Below are positions 31,930-33,613 of a DNA stretch of 33,613 bases, one piece after another. The number at the start of each line of letters is the position of its first letter. The stretch's first letter is position 1. The DNA is taken from the NCBI GenBank assembly GCA_036796255.1, contig DAIRDH010000037.1, positions 1 through 33,613 of the forward strand, given 5' to 3'. The DNA comes from T3Sed10-241 sp036796255 (GTDB taxonomy: Bacteria; Bacteroidota; Bacteroidia; Flavobacteriales_D; Cryomorphaceae). The notes under the pieces were generated by a model. The model was not told where the DNA came from, ran no database searches, and saw only the letters and a program-made list of their open reading frames with translations. The position numbers and the translations under genes were made by a program.

Positions 31930-32880
31930 TTAATATAGGTAGTATTTTGAGAAATTGCCTTTCGCATCCAGCTCCGGCTTGGCACTGAGCAGCTGCTGGT
32001 TGTCGGCTTGAAAATATTGCTTCAGATCGCGCTCCAATTCGGGACTGAACCTGAAGGGTTTTTTGCCCCCGGCATGGCGCTCGATGAATTGCAGCTTCCG
32101 CCGAAACAGTGCCCGCCCTACCCTGCTCGCATCCATCAAGGGCTTCCATGGATTGAGTTTGAGCAATAGCGAAATTTGTCTTGCGCTGAGACTGCGGTTT
32201 ACCTTGGTATGGGTTTCCGGGAGTCCGTGCAGTTCTATTTTCAACCTTTCGGCAAAATCGGCTAAGAAAGCCCGCGGATCGGCCTGAAAATCCTCGAACA
32301 GGAACACATGCACCTTGCCAAAATGCTGTCGTGCGGACTCAAGCAAAGGCATGTATTCATAATTCTCCACGTGCTCGGCCGGACTAAAGGTGCGGTAGCG
32401 ACAGGTGGAAATTCCAGAATTTCTTTCGTCATGTGGCAATCGCCTTCCCCGCCGCCCATCGCCAAACTGCACAAAAGATTCTGGTCGTTCTGTATGGCCG
32501 CCATAGATACAGATGCAATACGCTGAGCGCATCAATGCCTCCTGGTTGCGCAGCAGCAGCACCACTTCCCCTTGCGGAAATGCCGCTGCGAGACGGGCAA
32601 AATTGCGGCTTCTGTTGGTAGAGTTCAGGTACAGCGACTGCCCTACAAAAAGCTCATTGCTCAGGATGGCATCACTGCTGCGAAGGTCCTCAGTGGCTTT
32701 TGCGAAAGCTTCCGTATCGAAGAGGGAATCGTCCTGATACATCATTTGCTGAAAAGCATCACTGTACTGGGTGCGCTCCACGCAAGCGTACTGGAAGCCC
32801 GCCACCTGCTGAAACACCTCCTGCTGGAAGAAGGTGCTCGCTGCGCGGGGCATGCCTATGTGTATCAAGGTGCGGGCCAT
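31930..32880 (-). CDS. Sulfotransferase family protein
   Basis: A 316-residue protein with a PAPS-dependent sulfotransferase fold. The 5'-phosphosulfate loop is GMPRAASTFF (9-18; consensus PxxGSTxL, with Ala instead of Gly), and the 3'-phosphate motif is LRNQEALMRSAY (R111, S119, Y121; consensus RxPxxxxxSxY, with Gln instead of Pro). It would move sulfate from PAPS to a hydroxyl of a sugar or other acceptor. Its location beside a polysaccharide export operon suggests that the surface polymer is sulfated, but this is inference. The start at 32880 lies directly after a TAGCTTTG -7 box on this strand, with almost no leader. It is divergent from the partial gene at 32943. Confidence 0.78.
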   Translation of the reverse strand: MARTLIHIGMPRAASTFFQQEVFQQVAGFQYACVERTQYSDAFQQMMYQDDSLFDTEAFAKATEDLRSSDAILSNELFVGQSLYLNSTNRSRNFARLAAAFPQGEVVLLLRNQEALMRSAYCICIYGGHTERPESFVQFGDGRRGRRLPHDERNSGISTCRYRTFSPAEHVENYEYMPLLESARQHFGKVHVFLFEDFQADPRAFLADFAERLKIELHGLPETHTKVNRSLSARQISLLLKLNPWKPLMDASRVGRALFRRKLQFIERHAGGKKPFRFSPELERDLKQYFQADNQQLLSAKPELDAKGNFSKYYLY

Positions 32881-32884
32881 GGGG

Positions 32885-32936
32885 CAAAGCTAAGCATTGC
32901 AGCTTTTAGGCAGTATGCCTTCAAAAGCTATCTTTG
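32885..32936. promoter_or_regulatory. Divergent promoter region with inverted repeat
   Basis: Two full TAnnTTTG boxes face away from each other: TAGCTTTG on the minus strand (32885-32892) for the sulfotransferase and TATCTTTG on the plus strand (32929-32936) for the next gene. Each lies within about 7 bases of its start codon, implying near-leaderless transcripts. Between them is an inverted repeat: 32901-32907 pairs with 32923-32929 over 7 bases and 32909-32912 with 32916-32919 over 4. This could be an operator, though no regulator is recognised. Confidence 0.55.
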
Positions 32937-32942
32937 AAGCCC

Positions 32943-33613
32943 ATGGACGCCACCCTCTGCCTCACCGGAACCATTGCCCCGCACACCGATATGGTGGCAC
33001 GAGCCGATGTGGCCCAAAGGCTGGAAGACTACAAATCTGCCATTCGATTTTACCTCAAGTACAGCAGCTTGCCCATTGTGTTTTTGGAAAATTCAGATTA
33101 CGACCTCGACAGCGATCCCGATTTTGAGGTATTCATCAGCGATGAACGTTTTGAACTGATGCGCTATGACCACCACCCCGACATGACACGCGGCAAGGGT
33201 TTTCAAGAATTCTACATGCTCGACCATTTTGTGCGCGAAGCGCTCTGCACGCCGGCCATGCTCAAGGTAACCGGGCGCTACATTGTGCGCAACATTGAAC
33301 GGCTGGAGCAGCTTATCGACGGGCCACTTAGCATCGACCTGCACCGGAAAAAGAAGGTGGCGATTACTTCCGTTTTTGCCGTAGGCCGAGAGCTTTACCT
33401 CGACCACCTGGCCGGGCGCTACGCCGAAGCCAATGATGCCGAAGGCCGCTTCATAGAGCATGTGGTGTACGATGCCATCGCGCAGAGCGACCTGATGCAC
33501 CACACCAAATTGCTGCCCACAAGCCCGAAACTCGAAGGCGTATCGGGCAGTTATGGAGGCAGCCTGCAGCGCAACAAGTACAAAATGATGCTCCGCAGCG
33601 TGGAGCGCAGCCT
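32943..33613 (+). CDS. Putative glycosyltransferase-like protein, 3' partial
   Basis: An open frame from the ATG at 32943 to the window edge with no stop, giving 223 codons. There is no signal peptide or membrane segment. The stretch LCLTGTIAP at the start, SAIRFYLKYSSLPIVFLENS near 35-54, RGKGFQEFYMLDHF (83-96) and KVTGRYIVRNIERL (108-121) resembles bacterial proteins of capsule and LPS loci thought to transfer sugars, but I cannot name the family with certainty. The context (divergent sulfotransferase, nearby export operon) supports a role in surface polysaccharide synthesis. The start is supported by the TATCTTTG box six bases upstream. The C-terminal part is missing from the window. Confidence 0.5.
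   Translation, partial: MDATLCLTGTIAPHTDMVARADVAQRLEDYKSAIRFYLKYSSLPIVFLENSDYDLDSDPDFEVFISDERFELMRYDHHPDMTRGKGFQEFYMLDHFVREALCTPAMLKVTGRYIVRNIERLEQLIDGPLSIDLHRKKKVAITSVFAVGRELYLDHLAGRYAEANDAEGRFIEHVVYDAIAQSDLMHHTKLLPTSPKLEGVSGSYGGSLQRNKYKMMLRSVERS

Overview
The window looks like a draft or metagenome-assembled contig from a Bacteroidota bacterium, probably Flavobacteriales-like, though the family cannot be fixed from this sequence alone. Support comes from type IX secretion (T9SS) proteins (PorT, PorP/SprF, a type B sorting domain), a menaquinone methyltransferase, many short lipobox signal peptides, and TAnnTTTG -7 promoter boxes close upstream of several starts. There are no tRNA or rRNA genes, CRISPR arrays or intact insertion sequences. 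Two runs of 100 N are scaffold gaps. Each is flanked by the same 55 bases on both sides, so the genes they appear to break are really intact.

Layout. 1-3574: two tandem class I aminotransferases overlapping by 4 bases, then a heptose-7-phosphate kinase (HldA type). 3575-4635: an AT-richer MntA/HepT-type toxin-antitoxin cassette bounded by a shared 11-base motif and a large hairpin; the HEPN toxin gene has an in-frame TGA at codon 16. 4636-7681: menG (ubiE), porT and a COG2509-type FAD dehydrogenase. 7694-10894 (minus): an AddA/RecB-like helicase-nuclease. 11008-12958: an MbnP-like lipoprotein and an MbnH-like dihaem peroxidase. 13085-20874: a three-gene surface module made of a giant PKD-repeat protein with a type B T9SS domain, a TPR/PD40 lipoprotein and a PorP/SprF outer-membrane protein. 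20982-24693: a SiaB-like protein, a cysteine-free zinc-ribbon relative with a SHOCT tail, an NRDE (TANGO2-like) protein, and convergent map and HAD phosphatase genes, then a methyltransferase. 24674-33613: two divergent OmpA-family genes, the second leading a tightly overlapping polysaccharide operon (OmpA, Wza-like, Wzc-like tyrosine kinase, flippase), a palindromic MITE-like element, a sulfotransferase, and a truncated putative glycosyltransferase.

How the parts fit. Most of the window concerns the cell envelope: a heptose precursor, T9SS assembly (PorT), a secreted adhesin with its probable partner PorP, and export of a surface polysaccharide that may be sulfated. The observations most worth following up are the broken HEPN toxin beside an intact antitoxin, the MbnP/MbnH pair outside a methanobactin setting, the paired cysteines repeated through the PKD protein, the OmpA gene at the head of the export operon, and the cysteine-free zinc-ribbon homologue.
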